In this document: positions 1 to 9,930 of the stretch, piece by piece
How the letters are laid out: every line of letters starts with the position of its first letter
Numbering within the stretch: the first letter of the stretch is position 1
Assembly: GCA_035578175.1 (NCBI GenBank)
Contig: JAQMRL010000001.1
Span: 61,961,553 to 62,025,552 of the forward strand
Length of the DNA: 64,000 nucleotides
DNA from: Catonia carolina
Lineage: Eukaryota; Arthropoda; Insecta; Hemiptera; Achilidae
Direction of reading: 5' to 3'
Notes under the pieces: model-generated
The model's input: the letters and a program-made list of their open reading frames with translations, nothing else
What the model was told of the DNA's origin: nothing
Database searches by the model: none
Position numbers and translations under genes: made by a program

Positions 1-921
1 TTTGAGGTCCAAGAATGCCAGATAAATCCGTTTTCCCTTTTCTATAGACTTCGAACAGATTGATCTCAGCGAGAAAATATGGTCTTGAGTTTGTCTGCCT
101 GGTCTGAAGGCACATTGTTCCTCCTCAAACTGGTCCTCCACCACCGCACGAAGTCTTTTCTCTAGAATTCGGGTATAAATTTTCAATACAACCGATGACA
201 AACACACTGCGCGATAGTTTTCACAATCAGTTGAGTTACCTTTTTTATACAGTGGGATAATGATATTTTGTTCCCATTCTTCTGGAATCTTTTCCTGTTT
301 CCAGACTTCCTGCAATAATTTTGTTAGGCTATTCACTATGCATTCACCTCCTTTCTTCAGGTATTCAGCATGTATTTCATCTATTCCTGCTGCTTTCCCT
401 ACCTTCATTTTTCGAATTGCATCCCTAACCTCTTCCTTTGTTATATCAGAATTCATTTGATAGTCCACATTTGCATCATTGACCACATCTACAGTGATAG
501 CTTCCTCAAACCTATCCTCTTTGAACTTATCTTCGAAAAACTTTTTCCAGGTTTCAAGTACATCTTGCGTAGCCGTCATCAGTTTCCCTTCTTTATTCTT
601 TATTGAGTTCACTTGTTTTCCAAACTTTCCACGTATACTTTTGCAAATTGTCCAGAACTTTTTTACATTATTTTTGAAATTTCTATCGATTTCATTTCCA
701 AATTCCTCCCAAGCCTTCACCTTCGACTCCTTCACTATTTTTTTTGCTTGGTTTCTGCACTCAATATATTTCCGCCAATCTTCATTTCTTCCCGATCTAA
801 TGTATCCTCTATATGCATTCTTTTTGTCTTTGACTTTCTGTTTCACTTCTTCTGTCCACCATTTTGTTCTCCTCTTGAATTGACCCACTTTTCTTTTTCC
901 ACATACCTTATTTGCTGCTTT
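1..921 (-). CDS. Non-LTR retrotransposon reverse transcriptase, partial at window edge
   Basis: Reading the minus strand from 921 to 1 gives 307 codons with no stop; two tandem TAA codons lie just upstream (922-927), and the frame leaves the window still open. The first ~150 residues are a basic linker (motif RTKWWTEEVKQK near residue 25) like that between the endonuclease and RT domains of LINEs. RT begins with GKAAGIDEIHAEYLKKGG (about residue 175), then IIPLYKKGNSTDCENYRA (about 225-240) and FRPGRQTQDHIFSLR (about 270-282), and ends at LAFLDLK, just where the first catalytic Asp motif starts. No endonuclease is seen, so the copy is probably 5'-truncated. The clade is uncertain (RTE- or CR1-like pattern, not the Jockey type found at 47 kb). 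An uninterrupted frame suggests a young copy. The YADD box and C-terminus must lie left of the window. Confidence 0.85.
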
Positions 922-2142
922 TTATTATTTTATAATTTATGAAAATAATATTTTTCCAGATGACTTAATTTATTATTGCCGGAACGTATTTCGAAAACGT
1001 CTAAATTGTTTACATAACTGCTTATTTTATGACCATTCGTTATTAGATATTCTGCCACATTGGAATGTTTACAGTCTTGTTTTTAAAAGTAATGCTCAAA
1101 GAAGCAGTTTTTAAAGGATCTATTAGTTGACATTAGGTAATAGTTAAGTAGGTCTATTAGTATAACATTTCATTTATTGACGTGATATTCGACCTTATGT
1201 GATATAATTGTGTTTTTTTTGTGTTTATGTGTGATAACGTGAAGATGTCTCCGTGTGAGACGAAAGATATCTTGATGTTGATCTTCTGAGCTAAGTGTTG
1301 TACATAATTTTTGTAAGTACTATTATACATATAATATTATTGTACATGGTATTACATAATAATACATTGTAAAATTAATTTACACCATGTTAACCAATAT
1401 TTCATTTCACTTCATTGCGGCTATCTACTCTGTTCATCAAGGAGAGAAATAAAAAGGAAGCCTTGCTAATACCATAATGTAAAAATATCTTTCACTTTAA
1501 CCCTTAGAAATTAAATATTCCTTTAAAATTTTTATTCGTATTAGTCAGTGGAAATATTTAAAAATTAACAGAGAAATCGTAAAAAATCTTATAAGGTAGG
1601 CCTACTGTAATTTTATAAACAGTGATTCACGAATTGTTTTACCAGACTTTTACTACGAAACAGTTGTTTCATTTTGATGAAACTTCTCCGTTGAATCAAA
1701 GAACACAATCGATTATCCTAAATGCCACGAGATCTCTTTCCGAGTCTGGCTTTTATCCAAGTTTGTCTCTCAAAAAACTTTTGTATTTTAAACATAATAA
1801 AATGCTTTGCAGTACAAGGCTTTTTCATTCACTGCGTTTTACAAACTTTGAATAAGTGTTCAATCATCCGAAGAAAACAATAAGTATTTTAAAAAGAGGA
1901 CATTATCCTTTAAAAGAATAAGTTACAATCCTTTTTCGCTCTACTTAATTAAAATTACTTAATAAAAACTCTTAATATAAAAGTTTTGGAATTTCAGGTC
2001 TATTTGACAAGTTTTGTAAAAAATACGTAGGTAATAATAAAAATAAATAAAAGTAAAATTTATAGTATATCTTTCGAGAAACAACATACCTACTTTTTGG
2101 CAATATCTGATAGAAAATAAAGGTGTTATTATTTTGTGTTTT
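922..2142. other. AT-rich stretch without recognised genes
   Basis: No coding similarity or repeat seen apart from short chance frames (for example 77 codons at 1622-1855) and one TAGGCCTA palindrome at 1597-1604. Confidence 0.5.
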
Positions 2143-2305
2143 TTTTTTGTTTTACGTCTCACTGTTTTGCAATTTCTGCTAATGCAGACGATGAGAAGGC
2201 TGATACATGAAGATGAGTGATGAAAAAATGCCAGAACTGACTGGGAATCGAAACCGAGACCCCAGCAAAGAAGCCAGTTGCGATAATGAAGGTGTTAACA
2301 ATCGA
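2143..2305 (-). repeat. tRNA-derived SINE, family 1
   Basis: Reverse-complement reading shows a tRNA-like head with an A-box-like stretch (TTATCGCAACTGG) and a B-box GGTTTCGATTCCC, then the family-1 body (CTGGCATTTTTTCATCACTC, CTGCATTAGCAG) and an A-rich tail that appears as the T run near 2140-2155. The body matches the copies at 32.7 and 63.0 kb closely. The short open frame at 2207-2392 on the plus strand is an antisense shadow of this SINE. Confidence 0.8.
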
Positions 2306-2677
2306 AATGAAAGTGACATAATAATGAAGGTCAAACAAAAATTGAGGAATAATAATTCAAGTTCTGAACGGATATCACAAGAATGTCCGTAATTACAAAA
2401 TATACAGTAAAGTAACGGTTAAATTAACACGCAAACCTATTTAGTCGATCTTGCCCAATTAACTCATGTGTAAACACCATTCTGGCATACGTAACTATGG
2501 TCGGCAATTTGAATTACCTCGACGAGATCAAAACTTTTAAATTAGAAGTTGTACACACAACACCGACGTGTTAAAAATGCTAGAAATTTCAACTTCGTCA
2601 AGCGCAAATTAAAACACTTTTTCTAAAGTATTTCAATGCATTCTTTAAAAGTTAAATTAAATGTTGTTCACGTCGCT

Positions 2678-3836
2678 TAATTTTACTTTCTCTTGCCCTA
2701 CATGAAGATATAGGAAAGGCAGTATTGTTTTCATGCCGATTTTTTGAAATCTATTTTTAACCGGGAGTACACGAAATCATGCCTTAAACCCTTAAAAATG
2801 TTTTTAGCGATTGGTGCGTTTATTTGTGTGTCTATTTGCAAAAAAAATATTTCAAGAACGGAATAGCGTAAAGGACCCGACACAAACATTTTCATCAAAA
2901 TAGGGCAACCGGAAGTTAATTAGGGCAATTTTTCACTTATAGCAATTTTATCAAAAACCGTTCCTTTTCATTAAATTTTCCTTTTAAATAACCTCATTTA
3001 CTACATTTTTGTGTTATACAAGATAGGGTAGTTCTTTACGAAGTAAATTTCGGATATGAATATTGGACATTGTTTACCGGTGTACTTTGATGGTTGAGGT
3101 TTAATTAACCACATTCTCTCAGGAATGGTCGGCATGAGTCTGTAGAAAACGACACCTTATCTTTTCGTTATACGTATTATCCTCATTTCATTGGGTCATG
3201 AGGTTGCTTATTGTTCTTAAAATTGAACAGATTTCAGTAATCACGCGTTAAAAAGTAAACAATAATAATAGCTTAAACAAGATAGTGTAAACGGTATGTC
3301 TGCTGAAATTCGTGAGGATGATGTGCTCCCGTAGTATAAGATGGTTTTCTAAAATTGTGACCTTAATATTATACATTTTACTGTAAAAGCGAATATAATT
3401 AAAGTTTAAGGAAATTAAAAAACCAACAACTTATATTTCAAACATATTTAGTAGGCCTGCAGAGCTTAGTTTAGTGTCAATTAGTATTTTTCTGTATTTT
3501 GCTCAACAAAATCACTAGAAAATGTGATTTTTTTAGATTTCGGTCTTAGTATTTACGACAAGAGTGTATATAATTAATGTTATAGGACATAAAAATACCT
3601 ACAACTTTTATTTCAAGCTGTTTTTACAGAGAATAGTTTAGCGTCAAAATTAGTGATTTTTCGGATTTTTAAGTCTCGCGAGGTGGATTTCCATTTAGAG
3701 TCATTCACTCGTAATTAAAATTAAGTTATGTTTTTTTATCTTACATTGTTTACTCATAAATAAATCTTCTTCGTTATTATGTTTCAATATATACTACTTT
3801 GGCCAGAGAAAGTCGTGTGATTGTTTCTCACCAGAT
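2678..3836 (+). repeat. ~0.9-kb interspersed repeat, copy 1 (with SINE insertion)
   Basis: Shares its start (ACTTTCTCTTGCC at 2685-2697, then an AGGAAAG.CAGTATTGTTTTCATG-like stretch) and its end (AGAAAGTCGTGTGATTG..TCACCAGATTTT) with copies at 18.8 and 55.5 kb. An inverted version of the start, GGCCAGAGAAAGT, lies 23 bp before the right end (3801-3813). The right half contains two degenerate units of roughly 170 bp, each with a CTTA(G/A)TATT..ATTTAC-like start, an ACAACTT.TATTTCA core and a GTTTAG(C/T)GTCAA..TTAGT end. Excluding the 259 bp of inserted SINE plus duplication, the copy is about 900 bp. No protein is encoded. The class is unknown: possibly a non-autonomous DNA element, since the ends are only partly symmetric. 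Confidence 0.7.
3031..3276 (+). repeat. SINE family 3, 5'-truncated, inserted in the 0.9-kb repeat
   Basis: The segment interrupts the repeat exactly between two 13-bp near-identical duplications, ACAAGATAGGGTA (3018-3030) and ACAAGATAGTGTA (3277-3289); copy 2 of the repeat has the uninterrupted sequence ACAAGATAGGGTAGG. The body (GGTGTACTTTGATGGTTGAG, GGAATGGTCGGCATGAGTC, CTCATTTCATTGGGTCAT) matches the reverse strand at 26.44-26.76 kb, where a tRNA-like head is also present; that head is missing here. Ends in a run of TAA/AAT units. Confidence 0.8.
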
Positions 3837-3840
3837 TTTA

Positions 3841-5760
3841 AAACATAAGAAAATACAATGTTTTTTCTTATGCCACAAAATTAACTGAATTAGTTAAATT
3901 AAGTAATTAGTTTAGGTATTTACCTGAACTAATTACTTAATTTAACTAATCTACTCAATTTTAAATTTTAATGTGTTCAATTTTAATACTTTAAAAAAAC
4001 ATATATTGCAGGAAAGTTAATATATTAAAGAGTTTGATTTTTGAATATCGCTGTATTGGTGAGTAGGAAGAATTTATATCTACTAATAAGCGAATAAGGA
4101 TTATAAGAGTAGAAAGTATGCAATTTAAAGATAACTTTTAATTGCTGCACTAAACTCACAGGGGTGTGCCGGTATGTATGGAAAGTTAACTTGTACTAAA
4201 ACCATTTCACAGCAAAGTATATGAACTTTTACGGTTACGGAACAGGGGAAATATAATTACTGAACGAAACAGCCTTCCTCTACATTCAATAATAATTAAA
4301 AGATACCACTGTTAAAATTAACTCAAATTACATAACTGAAATTCGTAATTAAATTACGAAAGTAATTTAATACCAAATTTCTCAATTTACACATTACTTA
4401 ATTTTTTATATTTACGTATAAATTCATAAAGAAAGAATTGACTGCCACAACACCGTGGAAGCAATTACTTGTTTGACTACAAAGTTATGGAGGAAGTCTT
4501 TGTAGAAAGAACTATTTTAAACTGGTGTAGTGATATCGCATTAAAGCGAAAGTCGAGCAGTATCAGATGGTAATTAATATTATGTAAGTGAAAATTCGAT
4601 CCAGTAGAACTATACATAATTATCCTGTACATATTATGATATTCTACATAAATTAATTTCAGAGGTTCTACAGAAGAGATAATTATACGTAGTGGTCTTG
4701 GCAAAAAATGAATGCATAATCTTAAGACTAGATCATAATAAAGTAAACACCACGAATATCCGTCACAAACGCCGGGGCGGGTGTCAGATGACAGGAAAGA
4801 TAATTTAGCGGATAAGTGTAAAAAACACGATGTATGCCAATCTCCTGTGCGACTTTGTGTATTATAATAGTACATTAAATAATTTTTATCTACAAAGTAA
4901 TAAACACAACAACTGAAAAATTAATTTTAAACTTAAAAATGAAACAGTTCTATCCAAAAAATTCGTAATCCTATTTTGGTTAAAAGAAATGAGTTAATAA
5001 CCCACGTATCAATAAATTTATATAGCATTTGCCCGTACAGCCTAACCTAGCTTATAAGAGAAATGAGTTAACGTGCAGATAAATTTACCCTAAATTCCAA
5101 ATAAACTATTATGTTGCTGAAAATAAAATAAAAATGTTATTTATTATTTATCACATGTCTGAATTTAAAAAATATTTTATTTTATAATAAAATATTTACT
5201 CGCATTTTAAAAATGTGTAAGATTTACAGTATAAATAACGAAAGTATGAGGTATAAATACATGAAGACTACACAAAAATACATTATGAAATATAGCATGT
5301 GTGCATACATGATTGTATGCAAAGTACATTATGAGTGTATTGAATACCGTATAATTTAACTGTTCCGTTTGCGCCTTCACACAGTTTTTTTTTCTGTATC
5401 ATGGCAACACTCCTAGCTCACCAGTATCATAACAAATTTACGTTTGATGCAAATGATTTCATGATCGTTTACGTCTTAGGAAATATCTATTGTGCGGTGA
5501 CGGATAAAAGGGAACCACAGATAACCAAAGACGGAAGTTTACTGCACATAGAAAACAAAAAAAAACTTTGTTTTTATTTGGGATTAGAATTTTTATTTTA
5601 ATAACGGTCCAAAGTAACGGGTTTCTTTAAAACTATTGTGACAATATCTAAAGGGAATGTGGGTTCGAGATTTTTCGAGAAAGACCGAGAGATTAAAAAT
5701 GTTAACGAAAATAATAAGAGTAATAAATAGTGTTTTCTGAGAAATAGTTAGAAATATTAT
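3841..5760. other. AT-rich stretch without recognised genes
   Basis: Contains a near-perfect hairpin (separate entry) and a 132-codon minus-strand frame at 4477-4875 that starts with ATG but matches nothing I recognise. Its composition is no different from the surroundings except for a short GC-richer patch (about 4765-4790). A 66-codon frame at 5401-5601 is likewise unrecognised. I would not call either a gene. Confidence 0.45.
3890..3949. repeat. 29-bp inverted repeat with 2-nt loop
   Basis: Left arm 3890-3918 and right arm 3921-3949 are reverse complements with a single mismatch, separated by TT. Weaker pairing continues outward for about 12 bp on each side. No flanking gene or terminator context is visible. 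Confidence 0.85.
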
Positions 5761-5829
5761 GTGTAATATAAACGGTCTTTTACAGTAAAGGTAGGCCTGG
5801 CTTTTGTTGTACAGGTGTTGTGAGAGCCG

Positions 5830-6353
5830 GGAAACTGTTTAGGTAATTGTCCTTTTTGTAACACTTTTTACTCAATCCTAATTTGTTTCCAAATGTCAAG
5901 ATTTATCCAGAAGCCATCAGAAGGATTTTCTATTTTATTATTTTATCGGAAATCTCTGTCTTTTCTCAAATTCTCCATTAGCCCACCTATATAAGCGACG
6001 CTAGGTATTCAGTGAGTTAGTATTTGATCTATCTTCCATGAGTACATTGCGTAGTGCTTAACGGTTACGTTTGGAGTAGGCCAGCGTACTGTGAATTACT
6101 CTCTATTATTTACTCTGTATCATTTCTTGAAGAAGTATTAAGTAAATTAGTTAAGTTATTTATTGTATTAGTTAACTATAGCCTAAGTAGTTTGTTATTT
6201 ATTAAATAATTTTATTGTAATATACTTGTAGATTGTATTCACTTATTTAACTATAATTCTTAGTTGTAATAAATACTTGTAATATTAAATTTTAGTGTGT
6301 TAATTATTTAATTTACCCAGATCCCGAAACGGACCTTAGAGATAAGTGTCACA
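5830..6353 (+). mobile_element. Possible solo LTR remnant
   Basis: TATATAAG at 5988-5995 is followed by an initiator-like TCAGT at 6009-6013, then an AT-rich stretch with AATAAA at 6268-6273, and a terminal block CCAGATCCCG..ACCTTAGAGATAAGTGTCACA ending at 6353. The terminal block, read on the opposite strand (TGTGACACTTA...GGGATCTGGGTA), matches the sequence at 34654-34700 (TGTAACACCTA...GGGATCTGGGTA), including a TG..CA-like terminus. No primer-binding site or gag/pol frame follows, so a solo or truncated LTR is the best reading; the left boundary is a guess. A host promoter cannot be excluded. Confidence 0.4.
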
Positions 6354-6649
6354 CACACTATGTATTTTGGCGTGAATTTGCATGAAATTGAAGAGAGATT
6401 TTGCTTATAAGAATAATATGTTGGGTAATGACCATTCAAGAACACAGACCAAACGGTTAACCCATAAAGACAGTAGTTAAGAATTAAATAATATGTCCTA
6501 TCTTGATTTGGCTGGTTCAAAAGACATTATTTCTTCAATATTGCAGCAGTAGTAAATTTACTTGCAAAATATTACTACTTCTGTTGGTAAAGCCTAATTA
6601 CAATTTATATAAAAATAATAATAATACTAAAAATAATAATAAAGTTGGT

Positions 6650-7100
6650 ATGAAAAAATTCAAAATAGATTATTGCGTCGCCTGTATTACAAAAAGAAAT
6701 TTGTGTGTCATACCCTTTAGGGTTTTCTACGGAGACTATGGGAAAAACTTTTAACATAAAATCCCTTGAAGCCAGACGAAATGTGATATGTATGCAATTT
6801 TTATATAAAATATTAAATAATAAGGTTGACCTTGAGGATATTGTTAAAAACATTTTTTATTATGTACCTTTTCTCAGATCCAGGACTTTTAATCTGTTTT
6901 ATTTGCCTAAAGTGAACACTGTGCAATACAGTAATACTTTCTTAATACGGACATTATCCTTTTTCAATAAATTTAATCTGGAACTCAATACTTTTTTTGA
7001 TAATTACGAACAATTAATTCTCATCAAAATGTTATCAGGCGCTCACCAACCAATAAATATCATAAATTCACAGAGCAGACTCACATCTTTTTTTCTTTTA
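6650..7100 (+). pseudogene. LINE C-terminal region, frameshifted
   Basis: Two overlapping frames reconstruct the segment that follows RT in many insect LINEs. The first frame (about 6650-6715) reads EKIQNRLLRRLYYKKKF; after a stop and a one-base shift the second continues (6705 on) with SLEARRNVICMQFLYKILNN, then VPFLRSRTFNLFYL and a trailing SFFNKFN. The motif order (bait near KIQNRLLR, SLE-RR, FLYKILNN, P.R) is the usual one for these C-termini. No catalytic RT residues are included. The 395-bp retroposon begins about 50 bp downstream and is flanked by its own duplication, so it is a separate insertion rather than this LINE's 3' UTR. Confidence 0.7.
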
Positions 7101-7154
7101 TTCTTCTACTGTTTCTTTTTCCTGTTCCTTATGTTAATTTAATAATAAATTATT

Positions 7155-7549
7155 CTGCCAATAACAGACAGGTAGAGTGTCAAATTATTTACACTCAATC
7201 TGTTCGTTGCAGGGCTAAAATAAATAGTTCTGTTTCTTATCACATGGTCAGCCAATTAAATGACTGAATCATTTAGGAACAGAAGAAGTAGAGGTGTAAA
7301 CGACACTAATCAGAATTATCTTTTCTGAATGTAATGAATTTTATTATACAGCCAGACCCTGTGGTGAATGAAGTGAAGGTGTCATTTGCAGAGTGGAAAA
7401 TATGTGCTTTTCAGAGGGCCCGGCATGCTGATAAGCGTACTTTTCCACTCAGTGAGGAAGGCAATTGTAAACCACCTCACTCCTCGTTTTATTTAGTAAA
7501 ACCTCTACAGGTTCAAACCAGCCTTTTGGCTGATGACCTAAACAACAAC
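7155..7549 (+). mobile_element. ~400-bp CAA-tailed retroposon, copy A
   Basis: Flanked by an 11-bp perfect duplication AATAAATTATT (7144-7154 and 7550-7560). Starts CTGCCAATAACAGACAGG and ends GATGACCTAAACAACAACA, a CAA-type tail. Four other copies lie at 23.8, 29.6, 46.5 and 49.8 kb. A small frame starts at ATG 7334 with QPDPVVNEVKVSFAEW and runs through VKPLQVQTSL to the tail; it is also open in the 49.8-kb copy. No clear pol III A/B boxes are visible at the 5' end, so it may be LINE-derived or an unusual SINE. The TSD length and tail fit target-primed reverse transcription. Confidence 0.85.
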
Positions 7550-7899
7550 AATAAATTATTATTTTTGATCAAGTTTTGCTAAACTATTTTTTCGTGGGAA
7601 TTTTTGTTTTTTTTTTCTTATTAATTGTTATTAGACCTATAGTAAGTAATTTTATTGAAACATTATTTTATTTTTGTGAGCAACAGAGACAAAAAGTGTA
7701 TTAGCATGTATAATATTATGTAAATAAAATAGTTATAATTAAAGATGTTTCGTAAACATGTAAATTTGTTATGTCAATAAGGCTTTTATGGATAAGTTCT
7801 GTTAGCCTTTATATTGTTGTAAATAAATAAATAAATGAATAACGTAATATAACAACTTAAGATACGTTCAGAATATTTATTTTTCGAATAAATTTATAA

Positions 7900-8065
7900 G
7901 ATATTGAATTTTTAGTTCATTTAAAGTCGCATCAACGACTTGATCATTAGTAATTACTTTGAGTAACGGAACGGTGGATGTGGACATTCAATAATATCAC
8001 AAATCCTAGCCATGAATCAAACTGCTTTGTTGACTAGCAAGCTAATCATTTATTTACGAAAGCGG
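7900..8065 (-). repeat. tRNA-derived SINE, family 2
   Basis: Reverse reading gives a degenerate tRNA-like head (AAATGATTAGCTTGCTAG, GTTTGATTCATGGCTAGG), a middle resembling TTCCGTTACTCAAAG, and the family-2 tail TACTAATGATCAAGTCGTTG followed by ATGCGACTTTAAAT. Head and tail are in the order expected for one element. Confidence 0.65.
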
Positions 8066-9439
8066 AATATTGTTTTATTTTATGTAGCTACTTGAGGTTT
8101 ACAAAACAACAATTCATTTCAATGTATCGGAATAAGTAAGAATTACAACAACGGATTCAGAATTCTTTAAACTTAATTTACAGAGGGTTTCAAAAACATT
8201 TTGAAACTGGAATTCTAGGGAAGTGCATTAAATGCTTTTCTTAAGTTGTGAAAGTTTGAACCAGAATACTAACACGAAATTTAAAAAATAAGTCTCGATA
8301 AAAACATAAAATTATTTATTTTTTTAGTTAAAAGGCACATTAGGTGAAATATTAATAGATATTAAATATTTTTAGGAAAGATTTCCTAATAAATTTGAGT
8401 AAACAGAACCTTGCCATAATTCGAATTCGGGAAATCCGGCGATTAGACTGCACGATGATTCATGGGAGCCGTTACAGATTATTCCCCGTAATGGGTGAAA
8501 GACTTTAGATGTTAATTTGGTGGAATATTACCTTACATACAAAAATTTAATTTCAGAACTTTTGTCCATAGTTATGGTACTGAAAATTGGACAGTTTTGT
8601 GTCTACAATTTTGCGGGCGATACTTAGAAGATGTTATTGGCGAAATGAGATATAAGTACCGCCATAACGTTAATGTATTTAAAATTCAATTTTAGTATAA
8701 GCTAATTTGTTACAATCAACGATTATAATTAGAAACACATTTGATAATTCCTAAAATCCTATTACTGATTTTTTGAGCCATGTAATATTACGTACTTTGT
8801 AAAATAACTTACATCAAGTTATTTCTCTGTTTGTTCGATGAATACATGAATCAAATAACAATTTCAAAGCAGTTCTTTGCGTAATCCTTCTTTTTGAGTT
8901 TACAAATTCATTGCCCTTTTCTTTTTTCATTAATGAAAACAATTTCTCCATTCCTACAGAAATATCATACGAGAGCAATTCATACACACGTAACTTTGAA
9001 ACGGTTTTAGCGGAGTTATTAAAACTGTTATCTTCATTATTTCCTGTAATTTCGTTTCAAATAACTCTTCTTCTGTTGTAGGCTTAACTGAAGTTTCAAT
9101 CACAGTGTTCCAGCGCAGTTAAATTAAATTCTATTCCTTTTTGAACGGTTTCAAATTGGATATTCGAATCTATACATTCGCTTGTAAAATGAGTTTATAA
9201 TTCTTGTTACACGCTTTATAATCATAGACAAGATTAAAATGTTCGTTTAAAATAAGATAATTACGTAATACCATAAATTATTGACAATCTTTGAAGACGA
9301 AAAGAAACAAATCCGATAAAAATTAGTACTGTTAAATTAATACCAAAATTTTGTACTTTATTCTTGTATCTGTACAATAGTCTCAATTAATAAATGTCCC
9401 TATCTTACTCTATCCTCCTTAACAGTTTGACCATCGGCC
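8066..9439. other. AT-rich stretch, nothing recognised
   Basis: No frame, repeat shared with the rest of the window, or RNA gene could be supported here. Confidence 0.5.
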
Positions 9440-9930
9440 ATTAGCAAACATTAGTTCCCTTGTGGAGTAATAGGTTCAAACGAGTTAAAATTACAAGAAA
9501 GTTAGAAAAAGCAGAAATAAGAAGCATGGTTTCAATAAATAAAACTGAAATAAACACGGCGAATATTACACGGATTTTCCGAAACAAAGAGATTTATAAA
9601 CAAATCCAAAACCTATCAGATGAAGGAAGAATAAGATTCTACGGATACCTGGTAAGAATAAACCAAGAAAGACTTAGCGAATAACTGAAAAGCTAAAGAA
9701 GTATAAAAACAAACAGAGATGGTTTAAAGGAACAGAAAAACATCTAATGATACTAAACTTAGATAAAAATGCATTAGAAGATGGAAATAAATTCAGATAT
9801 ATATCTGAATTTTAAGTTTTTCAGAGGAAAAGTTAAGATACCAACATAGTGAAGCAATGAAAGAAAGATAGCATTTTCAGAATTGATGAAGAAAAACTGG
9901 GTAGTAAGTAAATTCAAAATAAGAATTCGA
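9440..9930 (+). pseudogene. LINE 3'-terminal coding fragment
   Basis: The plus strand encodes a basic segment ending in RNKEIYKQIQNLSDEGRIRF and YGYLVRINQERL, the pattern (charged repeat, then FYGH/Y..R.) that closes the ORF of some LINEs. After a stop at 9682 the reading continues recognisably (KQRWFKGTEKHL, and later a degenerate HSE-type ending near 9850). Several stops and shifts show it is dead. It could belong to the same LINE family as the RT at 1-921, but the two do not overlap and this cannot be tested. Confidence 0.55.

Noticed and set aside
260..942. Overlapping plus-strand frames (66-134 codons)
   Set aside because: They are antisense to the continuous minus-strand LINE RT frame and have no family features.
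4477..4875. 132-codon minus frame as a gene
   Set aside because: Long for AT-rich DNA but no recognisable domain, signal or splice context; could not be defended.
7334..7582. Host gene for the small reading frame in the retroposon
   Set aside because: It lies inside a mobile element with target duplications and recurs in another copy, so it is element-borne.
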